Positions 39,849 to 48,781 of a DNA stretch of 64,000 nucleotides are shown piece after piece. Made by a program: the position numbers and the translations under genes. Below the pieces are notes generated by a model. That model had not been told where the DNA came from and did no database searches. It worked only from the letters and a program-made list of their open reading frames with translations. Position 1 is the stretch's first letter. Every line of letters begins with the position of its first letter. The DNA is from Stentor roeselii (Eukaryota; Ciliophora; Heterotrichea; Heterotrichida; Stentoridae), in the NCBI GenBank assembly GCA_006503475.1, contig RSEH01000185.1, positions 31,237-95,236 on the forward strand, read 5' to 3'.

Positions 39849-40988
39849 ATGGAGTCTCAGGATATCAACTACCTCATCAACAAGTACTCGAAAACACCCA
39901 ACAACCGGTCTCAGGACCTGCAGTCTTCATACTCGCCAAGGTCTTCTTTTTCACCTCTTAGAGACCATAACTCAAAAGCTTATGCTGCGGCGATGAGGGC
40001 CTTGCAGGAACGCATTAGGTTTTTAGAGTCGGAAAATAATGAACTGTTTCAAAATTATAAGGGCACAGAAGCTAGGTTACAGGAATCTCAAAGACTTAAT
40101 GATAAACTTGAACAACAAATAGAAGATCTTGCTGCAAAAGATAGATCAGCACAGCAGATGATGATTGATTTAAAACAAGAACTGGCTAAGACCCAGAGAG
40201 AAGCCCAGTCACTCCAAACCCAAATCAGACGTCTAGAAACCAAAGACCTAGAAGGCCTTCTCCAAGAGAACCTAACCCTAAAGCGCGAAATCGACAACAC
40301 AATGCGAGAACTCGCAGACGGCAAAGCTCGAGATCTAACCACATCCCTAGCCCTCCAAAAGCTTCAAGACGAAAAACTAATGCTTCAAGACGAGTTAAAA
40401 AACGAGAAATGGCGATCACAAGAAATCGAAGGTGAACACGAGAGAGTCAGAAGAAACCTAATCGAAGCTCGGAGGACTGAACAAGAAGCTTCAGACCTTC
40501 GTCTTCAAAACAAAGACCTGATGAAAACCTTGCAAGACCTCGAGTCCAAATGTCGAAATCTTGAAGAGCAGTCCTTCGGCAGGACAGACCCGACGAGTCT
40601 CAACAGCCGGGCAAGTCGAACCAGTCGAAAAGACCTGAGCCCGAAAAAATCAGTCTCGTTTCGCAAGTCAAGGAGCAAGTCTCGAGCAAGTAAAAGTACT
40701 TCGCCAAGTAGTCCTCGTCTTTCAAGACCTCAGAACAGACATATCGGAGCTCATCTTGTTGAATATGGAGACTTCGGGGAAAGGGTATTGAGAATGGAAA
40801 GTGAAATGAATGAACTTCAGAATAAATATAGAAGACTGGTTTCAGCTTCGAAGTCAGAAACAAATGGACTTGAAAGACTTAAGCAGAATATTGGGCAGCT
40901 CGCTGGCGAGCTGCAGGATAAGGGGTCGATTTTAAAGAAACTTAAAAGTGAACAGATTTCAGGAATGAGCTTTAGCAGGGAGTTGTAG
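39849..40988 (+). CDS. Coiled-coil protein, possibly centrosomal (CEP57-like)
   Basis: A 379-aa protein. A Ser/Pro-rich N-terminus is followed by AMRALQERIRFLESEN, which resembles the first coiled-coil motif of CEP57-type centrosome proteins (ALQ.KI..LE.EN). A long coiled coil spans about 48-240, then comes a basic Ser/Arg linker (SFRKSRSKSRASKSTSPSSP) at about 270-295 and a second coiled coil to the end. Such proteins sit at centrosomes or basal bodies. The CEP57 match is by motif only. Codon use shifts in the middle (about 40210-40760) towards C-ending codons without breaking the frame. Confidence 0.6.
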   Translation: MESQDINYLINKYSKTPNNRSQDLQSSYSPRSSFSPLRDHNSKAYAAAMRALQERIRFLESENNELFQNYKGTEARLQESQRLNDKLEQQIEDLAAKDRSAQQMMIDLKQELAKTQREAQSLQTQIRRLETKDLEGLLQENLTLKREIDNTMRELADGKARDLTTSLALQKLQDEKLMLQDELKNEKWRSQEIEGEHERVRRNLIEARRTEQEASDLRLQNKDLMKTLQDLESKCRNLEEQSFGRTDPTSLNSRASRTSRKDLSPKKSVSFRKSRSKSRASKSTSPSSPRLSRPQNRHIGAHLVEYGDFGERVLRMESEMNELQNKYRRLVSASKSETNGLERLKQNIGQLAGELQDKGSILKKLKSEQISGMSFSREL

Positions 40989-40996
40989 ATAATAAG

Positions 40997-41572
40997 TTAT
41001 TTGTCTTTTCTCTGCTTGAATTTGAAGTCGTCACGGATATCGATTATGTGACGAGGGTACTTCCATGGACGGAGGCTCTGGTGCCATAAGGTTCGTGGGC
41101 TTGAGATTAGCTTTTCCCATTTGTCTTTGGTTTTTTTTTGGTTTGCTATCGCTGCTGTCAGGTTCACTAATACTATCCAGTCTGGAGATGCTGGAGCTAT
41201 CCCGAGAGAATTTAGTTCTTGGTAACTTTCGAAGATGCTTCGAGTCAGTCTTTTGGCAGGGGTTTCAGGTAATTGACTAATGATTTCCATAGCTTTCTGT
41301 GTATTCTGGTAAGCCATGATATACCCATGAGCAGCAATGACTAAAGTAGCATCACTGATTCCATGATTAAAAATCTTTGCTGTTTCAAACACATAGAAGA
41401 ACTCAGGCCATTTCTCAAACTTCATTAAATGAATAAGTTTGCTGTTATAGTAAGCAACAATATTTTCCTTTATCACTTCCTCTTTCTGCTCCAGAGAGAT
41501 ATTTCCTTTAGCCAGAGCATTATTCAAAACATCGACGGGTATTAGATTGTATCCTCTTTTCAAAGCCTTCAT
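40997..41572 (-). CDS. 191-aa protein, unrecognised
   Basis: A mostly helical protein with the basic C-terminal stretch SLRPWKYPRHIIDIRDDFKFKQRK. Helix pairs at about 40-105 (MKFEKWPEFFYVFETAKI; LVIAAHGYIMAYQNTQKAMEII) look like TPR/PPR-type antiparallel helices. It might be an organellar RNA-binding or ribosome-associated protein, but this is a guess. The start codon is preceded on the coding strand by GGCATAA, and the sortilin gene ends 29 nt upstream on the same strand. Its stop is 8 nt from the convergent coiled-coil gene. Confidence 0.6.
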   Translation of the reverse strand: MKALKRGYNLIPVDVLNNALAKGNISLEQKEEVIKENIVAYYNSKLIHLMKFEKWPEFFYVFETAKIFNHGISDATLVIAAHGYIMAYQNTQKAMEIISQLPETPAKRLTRSIFESYQELNSLGIAPASPDWIVLVNLTAAIANQKKTKDKWEKLISSPRTLWHQSLRPWKYPRHIIDIRDDFKFKQRKDK

Positions 41573-41601
41573 TTATGCCATACTTTTATCTATTAAATAA
41601 T

Positions 41602-43833
41602 CTACCTAAGCTCATACTGATAAATCGCGATTCCATCCTCATCATCGACACTATCAGGAGGTTTCGACAAGTCATTACTGAACCCTTTCTTATCAAATCC
41701 TTCTTTTTTCATAGAAGTCAGCCAATTCAATTTCGGAAAGTCAAAATTATGTTTCTTCAATACCCAAAAACAAACAAGAACAACAAGAAATCCTCCAAAA
41801 ACCCATAAAATCTGAGAAATTTCAGTATTTCCGCAACTACTTGAAACCGGGTCGTACTTAGAACTGACTCCTTCCTGACAAGAGTTTCCAGCAACTTTTC
41901 GATACCCACTTAAAACAATTCTTTTTCCACCCTGACAAAGAGGTTCCCTCACTGCCAAGTCAGTAGGTCTACATTCCCCGTTGCCTTCTCGATAGAATCC
42001 GAAGTCACATTCAAAGTCTTCTTCGACACATTCACAGTGGTTGATTAATTTTGGCTTTTCTAGCTCTTCTCCATTGAAGCAAGCGACGTTCGGCTTACGC
42101 CTCACATATTGAACATTACGCCCCATGAGGCAGTTTCCAGCATTGCCGGTTTGAGGAGTCCAGATCTCGAAGTCACTTTCAGGAAAACCGGGTTTTTCAG
42201 GGTTTCGACAAGGAACTTCATGTAAATTAGAAAAGTCGACTGAAACAGTGACACCTTTGTTTTGATCGATGCTTCCGTAGACCAGGAATCTTTGAGATGT
42301 TGAAGTTGGTTCATTTATAATCGCATCGACTTCAAATCCGAAGTCAAGTTCGAATTTCTCGAAGGTGTTGCCTTCATCAAGGGAAAATTGAAGAGATTTA
42401 CTTGTTTTTTGAGACTCTGCAATTAAAACTATCCCGCCATGGTCACCTGTTTCATAAACATGTTCACCTTTCGCTACTTCTTTCCAATTAACTCCGCCGT
42501 CGTTGGATAAGAAGAGGCTGAGTTCATCTGGATGATAACTTAAAAACTTTCCTCGATTTCCAGTCGCTAATACAAGTCCAACTGCGTTTTCAGTTGAGTA
42601 GATAGACTGAAAAGATGAGGTGAGTGAATGAAAGTTTAAAAAACAGTCTTCAATGCATTCTACTTTGTTATTCATTGAGTCGTTTTCAGGAGCTTTTATA
42701 CGGTTCCAGCTTCCTGCCTTGTCATAGCTGATAAGAGTCATTTGGAACTTAAGAGAGTCTTTTTGAGTTTTTTTTTCAGGCAAGTTGTCGAGGTAGAGGT
42801 CTTTGTCGTAGACATTCGCAATGAAGATGCCTTCAAGACTTTTAACTTTTTCGAAGTCAGTCATTCCATTGAAGGTCCTGACATTGTGAAGGAGGGAAAG
42901 ACTGAACCTTCTGCCAGAAGAGTCAGAAACGTAGATACTTCCATAGTCCGACCGTTTACTGTAGTGGTTGACGTGAATCACGATAGAACCCTGTGTGGTA
43001 TCAAGTAAAGTAAATGAATGTTGAGGAAGTTTTCTAACAGGCAAGTCGATTTTATCAAAGCGGTCAGGATCTTCACTTGAAACCATCAGCTCAGCTTCTT
43101 CCGAGTCTCCTTCCAAAGCACAGACTACTAAAATAAACTTATTTGTCAACAAAAATCGGTTTCCTCTCGGTACCAACAAAAAGGAAGTCAAGAAAAAATC
43201 ATCACTTTTAAAGAAATCAACTTCTGAGGACCAGTCACCTGTGTCCATATCAGCTGATTTTCCCCTTGTCAAGTAAATTCGTTCTTTTGGAATTTTCTTT
43301 GATGTACCTGGCTGATGTTCCACTCCCCAAGCGAACATTTGAACGTTTTGACTGATGACTGTCCATGAAAGGCCCAAGTCTTTTGTCAGGTACAAGTCTC
43401 TGGTCTTTACGCAGTTTTTCTCTGAGCAGGACTTACTCAAGGCCAGCGCCCAAGACCTTTCTTGAGGATGGAACAAAAAACCTTCGAATGAAAAGTTTGA
43501 AAATTGTTTTGTTGTTCTTCCACAGTCTTCACTTATGAAAGTTTTTCCATCTTTTACGTGGAAACCTATTAGACGGTTGTCTGCTTTGCTTGAATAAAAC
43601 TTGTCGACTTTTATGAGATCTTGGGGAAAAATTAACTTTTTCCAGGTAGAGCCGAAGTTCTCTGAACGGGATATGACACGGTCTTGGGTTATCATCAAGA
43701 GGGAGTCTTTTTTACCTCCGCAAAAGAAAACTTCTTCGATTTTTGAATCGTGAACTTGCTGCTTGTAACTTATTCGAGCTTCGTCTGCGGCTTGAACACT
43801 TACGAGCATAGAAACCACAACAAAAAACGCCAT
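41602..43833 (-). CDS. Sortilin/VPS10-type sorting receptor
   Basis: 743 aa from the ATG at 43833 (MAFFVVVSML), which begins a typical signal peptide ending near VQA; a Met five residues earlier shares bases with the divergent gene's ATG. The lumenal part is a VPS10 ten-bladed propeller with Asp-box motifs (SENFGSTWKKL, TKDLGLSWTVI, SNDGGVNWKEV). A 10CC module follows (YEIW-like FEIWTP, CLMGRNVQYVRRK, CECVEEDFECDFGF). Near the C-terminus are one membrane helix (ILWVFGGFLVVLVCFWVL) and a cytosolic tail with a YQYEL tyrosine sorting motif and an acidic stretch. It probably carries hydrolases or dense-core granule cargo from Golgi to endosome/lysosome and cycles via adaptors. Confidence 0.92.
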   Translation of the reverse strand: MAFFVVVSMLVSVQAADEARISYKQQVHDSKIEEVFFCGGKKDSLLMITQDRVISRSENFGSTWKKLIFPQDLIKVDKFYSSKADNRLIGFHVKDGKTFISEDCGRTTKQFSNFSFEGFLFHPQERSWALALSKSCSEKNCVKTRDLYLTKDLGLSWTVISQNVQMFAWGVEHQPGTSKKIPKERIYLTRGKSADMDTGDWSSEVDFFKSDDFFLTSFLLVPRGNRFLLTNKFILVVCALEGDSEEAELMVSSEDPDRFDKIDLPVRKLPQHSFTLLDTTQGSIVIHVNHYSKRSDYGSIYVSDSSGRRFSLSLLHNVRTFNGMTDFEKVKSLEGIFIANVYDKDLYLDNLPEKKTQKDSLKFQMTLISYDKAGSWNRIKAPENDSMNNKVECIEDCFLNFHSLTSSFQSIYSTENAVGLVLATGNRGKFLSYHPDELSLFLSNDGGVNWKEVAKGEHVYETGDHGGIVLIAESQKTSKSLQFSLDEGNTFEKFELDFGFEVDAIINEPTSTSQRFLVYGSIDQNKGVTVSVDFSNLHEVPCRNPEKPGFPESDFEIWTPQTGNAGNCLMGRNVQYVRRKPNVACFNGEELEKPKLINHCECVEEDFECDFGFYREGNGECRPTDLAVREPLCQGGKRIVLSGYRKVAGNSCQEGVSSKYDPVSSSCGNTEISQILWVFGGFLVVLVCFWVLKKHNFDFPKLNWLTSMKKEGFDKKGFSNDLSKPPDSVDDEDGIAIYQYELR

Positions 43834-43846
43834 AATTTTTATAAAC

Positions 43847-44308
43847 ATGACAAGCAGGTCGCTACCTTCCTCTCCAACTTCCCCAAAATCTGCAACATCT
43901 CAGAATTTTTCGTTTAAAGTGAAAATAAATCGAGAAAGCGATCGAAAAGACTCAATATTGACAAGTCAAAAAATACTAAACTCGAGCACTGAATTCGAAA
44001 AAGTGAAATCTCAGTTTTTAGCAGTGATTGAGGCAAATAAATCAAAAATTGAATTAGAAATGAAAAAAAACTTCGAGTTAAGAGAACAACTCGAAGAACT
44101 TTTCAAGTCAGGACTCGGAAATTCAAAATTCCAGAAAAGACCCGAAAAAAAAGACTCATTAATTGAATACTACCGGAACAAACTCGAGGAAATCGAGAGA
44201 TTGGCTCTTTCTCAGAAAAAAGAGTACTTAGAAATGATAAAAACTCAAGAAACCGAAAACAACACTTTGAGAAAAATGATCAGAAATAATGAAAAGCGGA
44301 TGGTTTAA
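43847..44308 (+). CDS. Small coiled-coil protein, unrecognised
   Basis: 153 aa. The N-terminal 25 residues are Ser/Pro-rich (SLPSSPTSPKS, a possible phosphorylation region). From about 45 to 150 it is a continuous charged coiled coil. No family is recognised. The ATG lies in CATG, whose other strand is a possible upstream start of the sortilin gene, so the divergent spacer is at most 13 nt. Confidence 0.6.
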   Translation: MTSRSLPSSPTSPKSATSQNFSFKVKINRESDRKDSILTSQKILNSSTEFEKVKSQFLAVIEANKSKIELEMKKNFELREQLEELFKSGLGNSKFQKRPEKKDSLIEYYRNKLEEIERLALSQKKEYLEMIKTQETENNTLRKMIRNNEKRMV

Positions 44309-44337
44309 TGACAATTTAATAAGACTAGATTATAATT

Positions 44338-44913
44338 ATGGGACTCAACTTCTTACCCAGTGATTCAAAAGAAGCTATCTACTCGAAATACAAAGCACAT
44401 CTTCAATACATTCGAATAGGTTCAATGCTCTTGATGATTCTTCAGCTGCTTTACCATCTCTTCATTTCTGACGATTCATTCTTTTCAACCCAAGGAGCCG
44501 ACATAATTCTTGCTCTATTATTCGAGATACTTGCAGTTCTAACCTATTCAGTTACCGAACTAGGAAAATTAACCTGTCTTTTCTTTGTAACATCCTGGAC
44601 TTTCATCACTACTTCAGGAATAATGCTCATCATTTTTTTACCAAATTTCGGAATATTTGACCTTCTAGGGTATTTTCCTTGGTTAGTGCTTTTCCTGGAC
44701 TACCTGTTGAACCGTATCGCAATCCACCGAATTCAGTACCCGTTGCCATTATCACTTATCCTTCTTTTCGAGCTATTCTCTCCACTTTCCCAGAACTATC
44801 CAATAGTTTCTCTCATCAGCTACTTGGTTACAGCGGTTGTAATTCTTGAAGTGAGCCGAGTGTTGAAAGTAGGAAGTTGTAGACAGTCAGAAGGTGAGCA
44901 GAAGCTAATTTAG
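44338..44913 (+). CDS. Four- or five-helix membrane protein, DERLIN-like in layout
   Basis: A 191-aa protein with hydrophobic helices at about 25-45, 55-75, 78-100, 105-125 and 130-165, and a short polar tail. The length, helix number and opening (FLPSDSKEAIYSKYKAHLQYIR) do not give a firm family; Derlin or rhomboid-like is only one possibility, and no GxSx or WR motif is seen. Its TAG stop abuts the stop of the convergent SAM-FHA-RING gene. Confidence 0.6.
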   Translation: MGLNFLPSDSKEAIYSKYKAHLQYIRIGSMLLMILQLLYHLFISDDSFFSTQGADIILALLFEILAVLTYSVTELGKLTCLFFVTSWTFITTSGIMLIIFLPNFGIFDLLGYFPWLVLFLDYLLNRIAIHRIQYPLPLSLILLFELFSPLSQNYPIVSLISYLVTAVVILEVSRVLKVGSCRQSEGEQKLI

Positions 44914-45981
44914 TTAACTATTTAACATTCTCAGCATAAAGTCAGTTATTCTCAATTTACAAGTAAAGCAATTTTTCATCAAACTGGCGCAATCCATGCA
45001 GAACCTATGACAACAAGGAAGTGCTTCTATTTCAACGGCGGCTTGTTTACAAGCCGCACATCTGAAGTCATCAGTAAGTGTTCTAGAAGTGTGAGACTTC
45101 ATCACTAAAAACACAATAAAACCAATTTTAATGAAGTCTCCCTGTTGTAAGTAGTAAAATTCACTTTTTTCTCCTTCATTGCTCAGTCGGATCCAGGTCT
45201 GGTTGTGACTTCCGAGGTCTCTGATGAAAAAAGAGCCGTTTTCTGAGTAGAGCTCAGCATGTTCGACTGACATTAGAGAGTCATTCGGATTAGAGATCTC
45301 AGCTTTTAAGCTCCTTCCAATGACTCCGCCCTTTGTAATGATGATGGGAACACTCGTAATGCCTTCGTACTGCGCAAGTTCAATTGAACTTGCCCTTCCA
45401 CTCAAGGTGTAGACGATATTCAGTACTTTAAACTCAGAAAGACCCACTTGAAACAAGCTGCCGATTTGCAAAGAGTAGGCTTTTCTCACCATCACATAAG
45501 TTCCAGTAGTACTGCAGGTGTCTTGCAGGTAAAACTGACGAATATCGCTGAGATATCCTACTTTGCAATGCTTTCGACTTACAAAACTATCAGGAATGAC
45601 TATTTCTCGATTTGTACTTCTTCCAATACTTGCACCTTTTTCACCTATTTTAAAAGACATGCCTTGAAGGTACCCAGAAACTGCTCGAAACTCAAAACAA
45701 TGGAAAGATTGATTTGAAATGTCGAATTCTTCAAATTCATTCTGAGAGTTAGGTTCACTGAATTCAGTTTCAGTCTGAGAATAACTGAGTTGACTTGAAA
45801 TCGAAGATTTTAGCTGATGAAGGATCTTTACTCGGTGTATCCTGATGTTTATTCCCAGTTGCGTCAAGTCAGAGTCAGTGAATCTTTGAATTTGTTCAAA
45901 TTCGTAATTTTCAAAAAGTTGTTCATAAAATTCAAGTTGAATCATTCTCAGAACTTCTTTAATCGAAGCCGGACTTGCCAT
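44914..45981 (-). CDS. SAM-FHA-FHA-RING protein, probable E3 ubiquitin ligase
   Basis: A 355-aa protein. A SAM-like domain lies at about 8-62 (FYEQLFENYEFEQIQRF, DLTQLGI). FHA1 is at about 97-175 with the phosphothreonine-binding pattern IGRSTNREIVIP, SRKHCKV and TGTYV. FHA2 is at about 210-295 (VIGRSLKAEI, SVEHAEL, SHNQTWIRL). A C-terminal RING is at about 310-350 (CAAC, then CCHRFCMDC, then CFTC). RING domains recruit E2 enzymes and FHA domains bind phosphothreonine proteins, so it probably ubiquitinates phosphorylated targets, as RNF8 and CHFR do. Two FHA domains plus SAM in one RING protein is not an arrangement I recall. Confidence 0.87.
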   Translation of the reverse strand: MASPASIKEVLRMIQLEFYEQLFENYEFEQIQRFTDSDLTQLGINIRIHRVKILHQLKSSISSQLSYSQTETEFSEPNSQNEFEEFDISNQSFHCFEFRAVSGYLQGMSFKIGEKGASIGRSTNREIVIPDSFVSRKHCKVGYLSDIRQFYLQDTCSTTGTYVMVRKAYSLQIGSLFQVGLSEFKVLNIVYTLSGRASSIELAQYEGITSVPIIITKGGVIGRSLKAEISNPNDSLMSVEHAELYSENGSFFIRDLGSHNQTWIRLSNEGEKSEFYYLQQGDFIKIGFIVFLVMKSHTSRTLTDDFRCAACKQAAVEIEALPCCHRFCMDCASLMKNCFTCKLRITDFMLRMLNS

Positions 45982-46040
45982 TATTTGTGAATCCTTTCAA
46001 GAGTATCTAAGTAAAACTATTCATCTTTAAATATCGAAAA

Positions 46041-47324
46041 CTAATTATGTGTAAATCCTATCTTCATCTGTTTTGCATGCAAATTTATCAGGTCCTTCTT
46101 ATTCAAAAACGAACACTTCAGACACATGGTCGACTTATTCGGCCTGCTTTCATTTAAAAATCCACAAAAGCTCTGAATAGGTCCACGAATGTCAAGTTTA
46201 ACGCACTGACTGACGTGGAACTTAAGTCCAATAAAGAACGCCTTCGAGTTTTTAAACTGTTTGCTCAGCAATTCAAAACTTTTCGCATAAAAACAAACCT
46301 GTGGCCTGGGGTAGACTCTTTCTAAGTCAAGCATCAAGTTCTTCACCCTGCTCAACACGAGTCCACTCCAAGTTTCATAGTCTTGACTTCCACAAGCCAT
46401 GATTTCCAACTTAATGAAATACCTGAACTGCTGATAAAAGTCAATTTCTTCAAATAAAGCTGATAAATCTTGAAGTCCTTCTGAAGCCTCTTTCATGATT
46501 TTTGCACCTAGTTCAAGTTCAGAGCAAATCATTGCAAATCCAGAAGGGGTCAACGTGTAAGCCGTGTTATAAGAAGGTGAAACTGGGGTTAAAATAGTCA
46601 TTAAAGGACAGTAAGAACTTGATACAAAGCATGAAGAATTTATAGAAATCGGCACAGACCAGTCCCATCGCGAGTAGATTTTAAAGAACTTCTGTAGCAG
46701 GTGAACAGGTGAAAGTCCAGGGTAAATCATGCAGATCTTCGCGCAGAGTAGAGTCCAGGACATGCCTGACAAGCACCCTGAAGTGTTGAGGTTTCTTTTA
46801 GATGCCCAGAACTTGACTGCCCTGCAGAAGACATGAAAGGTTTCTTGACTTGGAACTACGGAGAGGATGTAATTCGAGGACTTGTAAGCGTTTATCCCCA
46901 AAAGACTCGCCTCGTCTAGGTCTGAAAGATGAGAGGATAAAAGACTTTCGTCAGTTGATGCGAACTGGATGTCGACGTGGATTCCTTTCAGAACTAGCTT
47001 GATTAAGGGAACCTTCGCATGGAAGACCCCGTTGATTGAGGAAAGGTCGTCTAGCGTTTCGAGGATTGAGAAAAAGTCTTGTTGGAACTCTTCTCGGGTG
47101 TAACGTGAAGGAGCCACGCATAGAAGGTCAATGTCGGAATCCAGAAGGTCCACTCCTAAGTAAAAGGAACCCAAAGACACCACTTGACCTTCTTTGCACC
47201 AACCTTGGAATAATGATTTTATCTCGTTTATTACTTGTACACGGGATTTACTTTGCTTTTCTAATGTTTGAGGAGAGTGCTTTTCGAGAATTTGCTCTAA
47301 TTGGCTTGTGAGAATTTCAGACAT
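46041..47324 (-). CDS. Nuclear poly(A) polymerase
   Basis: A 427-aa protein of the eukaryotic PAP family, which adds poly(A) tails to mRNA. The nucleotidyltransferase site is SLGSFYLGVDLLDSDIDLLC at about 50-69 (Gly-Ser helix turn plus the two catalytic Asp), with the third Asp in VDIQFA. The central domain has FCRAVKFWASKRN, GCLSGMSWTLLCAK and LLQKFFKIYSRWDW, and the C-terminal RNA-binding part has MTILTPVSPSYNTAYTLT. It is shorter than animal PAP (about 740 aa) because the Ser/Thr-rich tail is absent. No start alternatives are evident. Confidence 0.92.
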   Translation of the reverse strand: MSEILTSQLEQILEKHSPQTLEKQSKSRVQVINEIKSLFQGWCKEGQVVSLGSFYLGVDLLDSDIDLLCVAPSRYTREEFQQDFFSILETLDDLSSINGVFHAKVPLIKLVLKGIHVDIQFASTDESLLSSHLSDLDEASLLGINAYKSSNYILSVVPSQETFHVFCRAVKFWASKRNLNTSGCLSGMSWTLLCAKICMIYPGLSPVHLLQKFFKIYSRWDWSVPISINSSCFVSSSYCPLMTILTPVSPSYNTAYTLTPSGFAMICSELELGAKIMKEASEGLQDLSALFEEIDFYQQFRYFIKLEIMACGSQDYETWSGLVLSRVKNLMLDLERVYPRPQVCFYAKSFELLSKQFKNSKAFFIGLKFHVSQCVKLDIRGPIQSFCGFLNESRPNKSTMCLKCSFLNKKDLINLHAKQMKIGFTHN

Positions 47325-47394
47325 TTTTTAGATTATTAGATGGGATGGGTCAGAATTCGGAGATTTTGAGATTTTAACGGTTTTTTAGTTTTTT

Positions 47395-47480
47395 TGAGAA
47401 TTTTTGGGGGTTTTTTATGGTTTTTATGGTTTTTATGGTTTTAGGGGTTTTTTTACGTGTTTTGAGGGTTTTTTTTTATT
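47395..47480 (+). repeat. T/G-rich low-complexity stretch
   Basis: Poly-T runs with short GGGG blocks and three to four copies of ATGGTTTTT. It lies between the divergent poly(A) polymerase and small membrane protein genes. Apparent short frames here are low-complexity. Confidence 0.7.
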
Positions 47481-47589
47481 TTGAGGATTTTGATATATTT
47501 ATGGATATTATATTTTTTTTGTATTTATTTGAAGTATGGATTGTAATTTCAGTATTTACACTATTTTCAGTATTATATGATTTTAATAA

Positions 47590-48132
47590 ATGTTTATAGT
47601 TTGCCTGCTGGTTATTCAATCAACTCTATCACAAGATTTCACAGCGCTTGAAACTGAACTGCTGGACCTAAAACAGCTGATCGAAGACAATTACATGATC
47701 CTCTCAAACTCAGTGAAAAAATCTCAGGACCTTGGAAGAGACTCAAGACTAATAATATCAAAATCCTCAAAAGCCCAGACTCGTCTTCAGCAATCAGCAG
47801 ACGTGCTAGTCTACTCCACATTCAACACAGAAATCCAAAGAAAACACTTACAAATTGAACCAAAAGTGAAAAACTCGAATAATCTGATATCAGATCAAGT
47901 CTTCACAAAGAAGATAAGAATGAATCTAGACTACTTTTCACACAAGCAGAAGCCGACTCCAGCATTCCAAGAAGACTTTACAAACCTAGAACAATCCCTC
48001 AAAACAATAAAAGAAACAATCAACCAATCCTACGACCTTTCCACCCTCTACCTCTTTCTACTACTCCTATCCTTAGGTCTTATTTTTCTCTGGAAAAACG
48101 TGAAAATTGCTCAAAAGCGTCATTATTTATAA
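47590..48132 (+). CDS. Single-pass membrane protein with signal peptide, unrecognised
   Basis: 180 aa. MFIVCLLVIQSTLSQ is a signal peptide. The lumenal part (about 16-145) is helical and charged, with coiled-coil character. A C-terminal helix (TLYLFLLLLSLGLIFLW) is followed by a short basic tail KNVKIAQKRHYL. The layout recalls p24/TMED cargo receptors but without a recognisable GOLD domain. The ATG sits in TTAATAAATG, the same start context as the channel gene. Confidence 0.65.
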   Translation: MFIVCLLVIQSTLSQDFTALETELLDLKQLIEDNYMILSNSVKKSQDLGRDSRLIISKSSKAQTRLQQSADVLVYSTFNTEIQRKHLQIEPKVKNSNNLISDQVFTKKIRMNLDYFSHKQKPTPAFQEDFTNLEQSLKTIKETINQSYDLSTLYLFLLLLSLGLIFLWKNVKIAQKRHYL

Positions 48133-48148
48133 CTAGTTAGCAAAATCT

Positions 48149-48643
48149 CTACAAATTTCCCTTGTTTTTCCTAAACTCCTGTTTAAAAAGTGTGGAAGTT
48201 AAAACAGACTTCAGAAAATCTCGTCTTTTGTTGAAGTTTTCTTTAATTGCCAAAGATTTTTCACTGTCTTCAGTGTCGAGTTCAGGAAGGCCGTCCATTG
48301 CCATTGAAAGTTTTTTGAAAGAATTATTTCCTAAGATCGCTGGGTTGTGCTTTTTAAGGAGTTCCATGTATTTGCACTTCAGGTCTGGATTCGCTTCTGG
48401 ACCCTCGATGTGCTTCAAGTGGTCTAAAAATGGGTTGTCGTCTGGGTTCCAGTTCACTAAAGATAATCCGCATGAAAAGCAAACACAACGATCGATACCG
48501 TCTGGAGCTTGGTCGTAAAAAAAACCGGCTTCTGATAACTTCACTGGATGTAACATTGAGACTTTTTTGTGTGGCCAGTCTTTGTGGGTAAATGAAGATT
48601 CTCGCGCTTTTTGACTTGACATGTCGGGAAATGCAAAAAACAT
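48149..48643 (-). CDS. BIR-domain protein, survivin-like
   Basis: A 164-aa protein with one baculovirus-IAP-type repeat at about 18-95: SSFTHKDWPHKK, KLSEAGFFYDQAPDGIDRCVCFSC, then LVNWNPDDNPFLDHLKH. The zinc ligands C-x2-C and His are in place, but the fourth ligand Cys, expected about six residues after the His, appears only further on (PDLKC), so the loop is longer than usual. Single-BIR proteins of this length are survivin/BIRC5-type, which act in chromosome segregation with Aurora kinase rather than in blocking caspases. The start at 48643 is preceded by TATAA on one side; Met8 is an alternative. Confidence 0.8.
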   Translation of the reverse strand: MFFAFPDMSSQKARESSFTHKDWPHKKVSMLHPVKLSEAGFFYDQAPDGIDRCVCFSCGLSLVNWNPDDNPFLDHLKHIEGPEANPDLKCKYMELLKKHNPAILGNNSFKKLSMAMDGLPELDTEDSEKSLAIKENFNKRRDFLKSVLTSTLFKQEFRKNKGNL

Positions 48644-48781
48644 TATAATGGATGAATGTTTTATAAAGTGAGAATAATAAATTAAACTCTTTAATTTCCA
48701 CCTCGATCACTAAAATCAAGAAGAAAAAATTACTCCACTATTTAACCCATACTCAATAGATTTTCTATGATCCAATAATAA

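Noticed and set aside
41615-41635. 16-nt GT-AG segment GTATGAGCTTAGGTAG at the sortilin stop
   Set aside because: Splicing would replace the tail YQYELR with YQLFNR and lose a sorting motif; it shows such segments can occur by chance.
47417-47599. 60-codon frame in the T/G-rich stretch
   Set aside because: Low-complexity Phe/Val/Leu repeats from poly-T, overlapping the start of a better gene.
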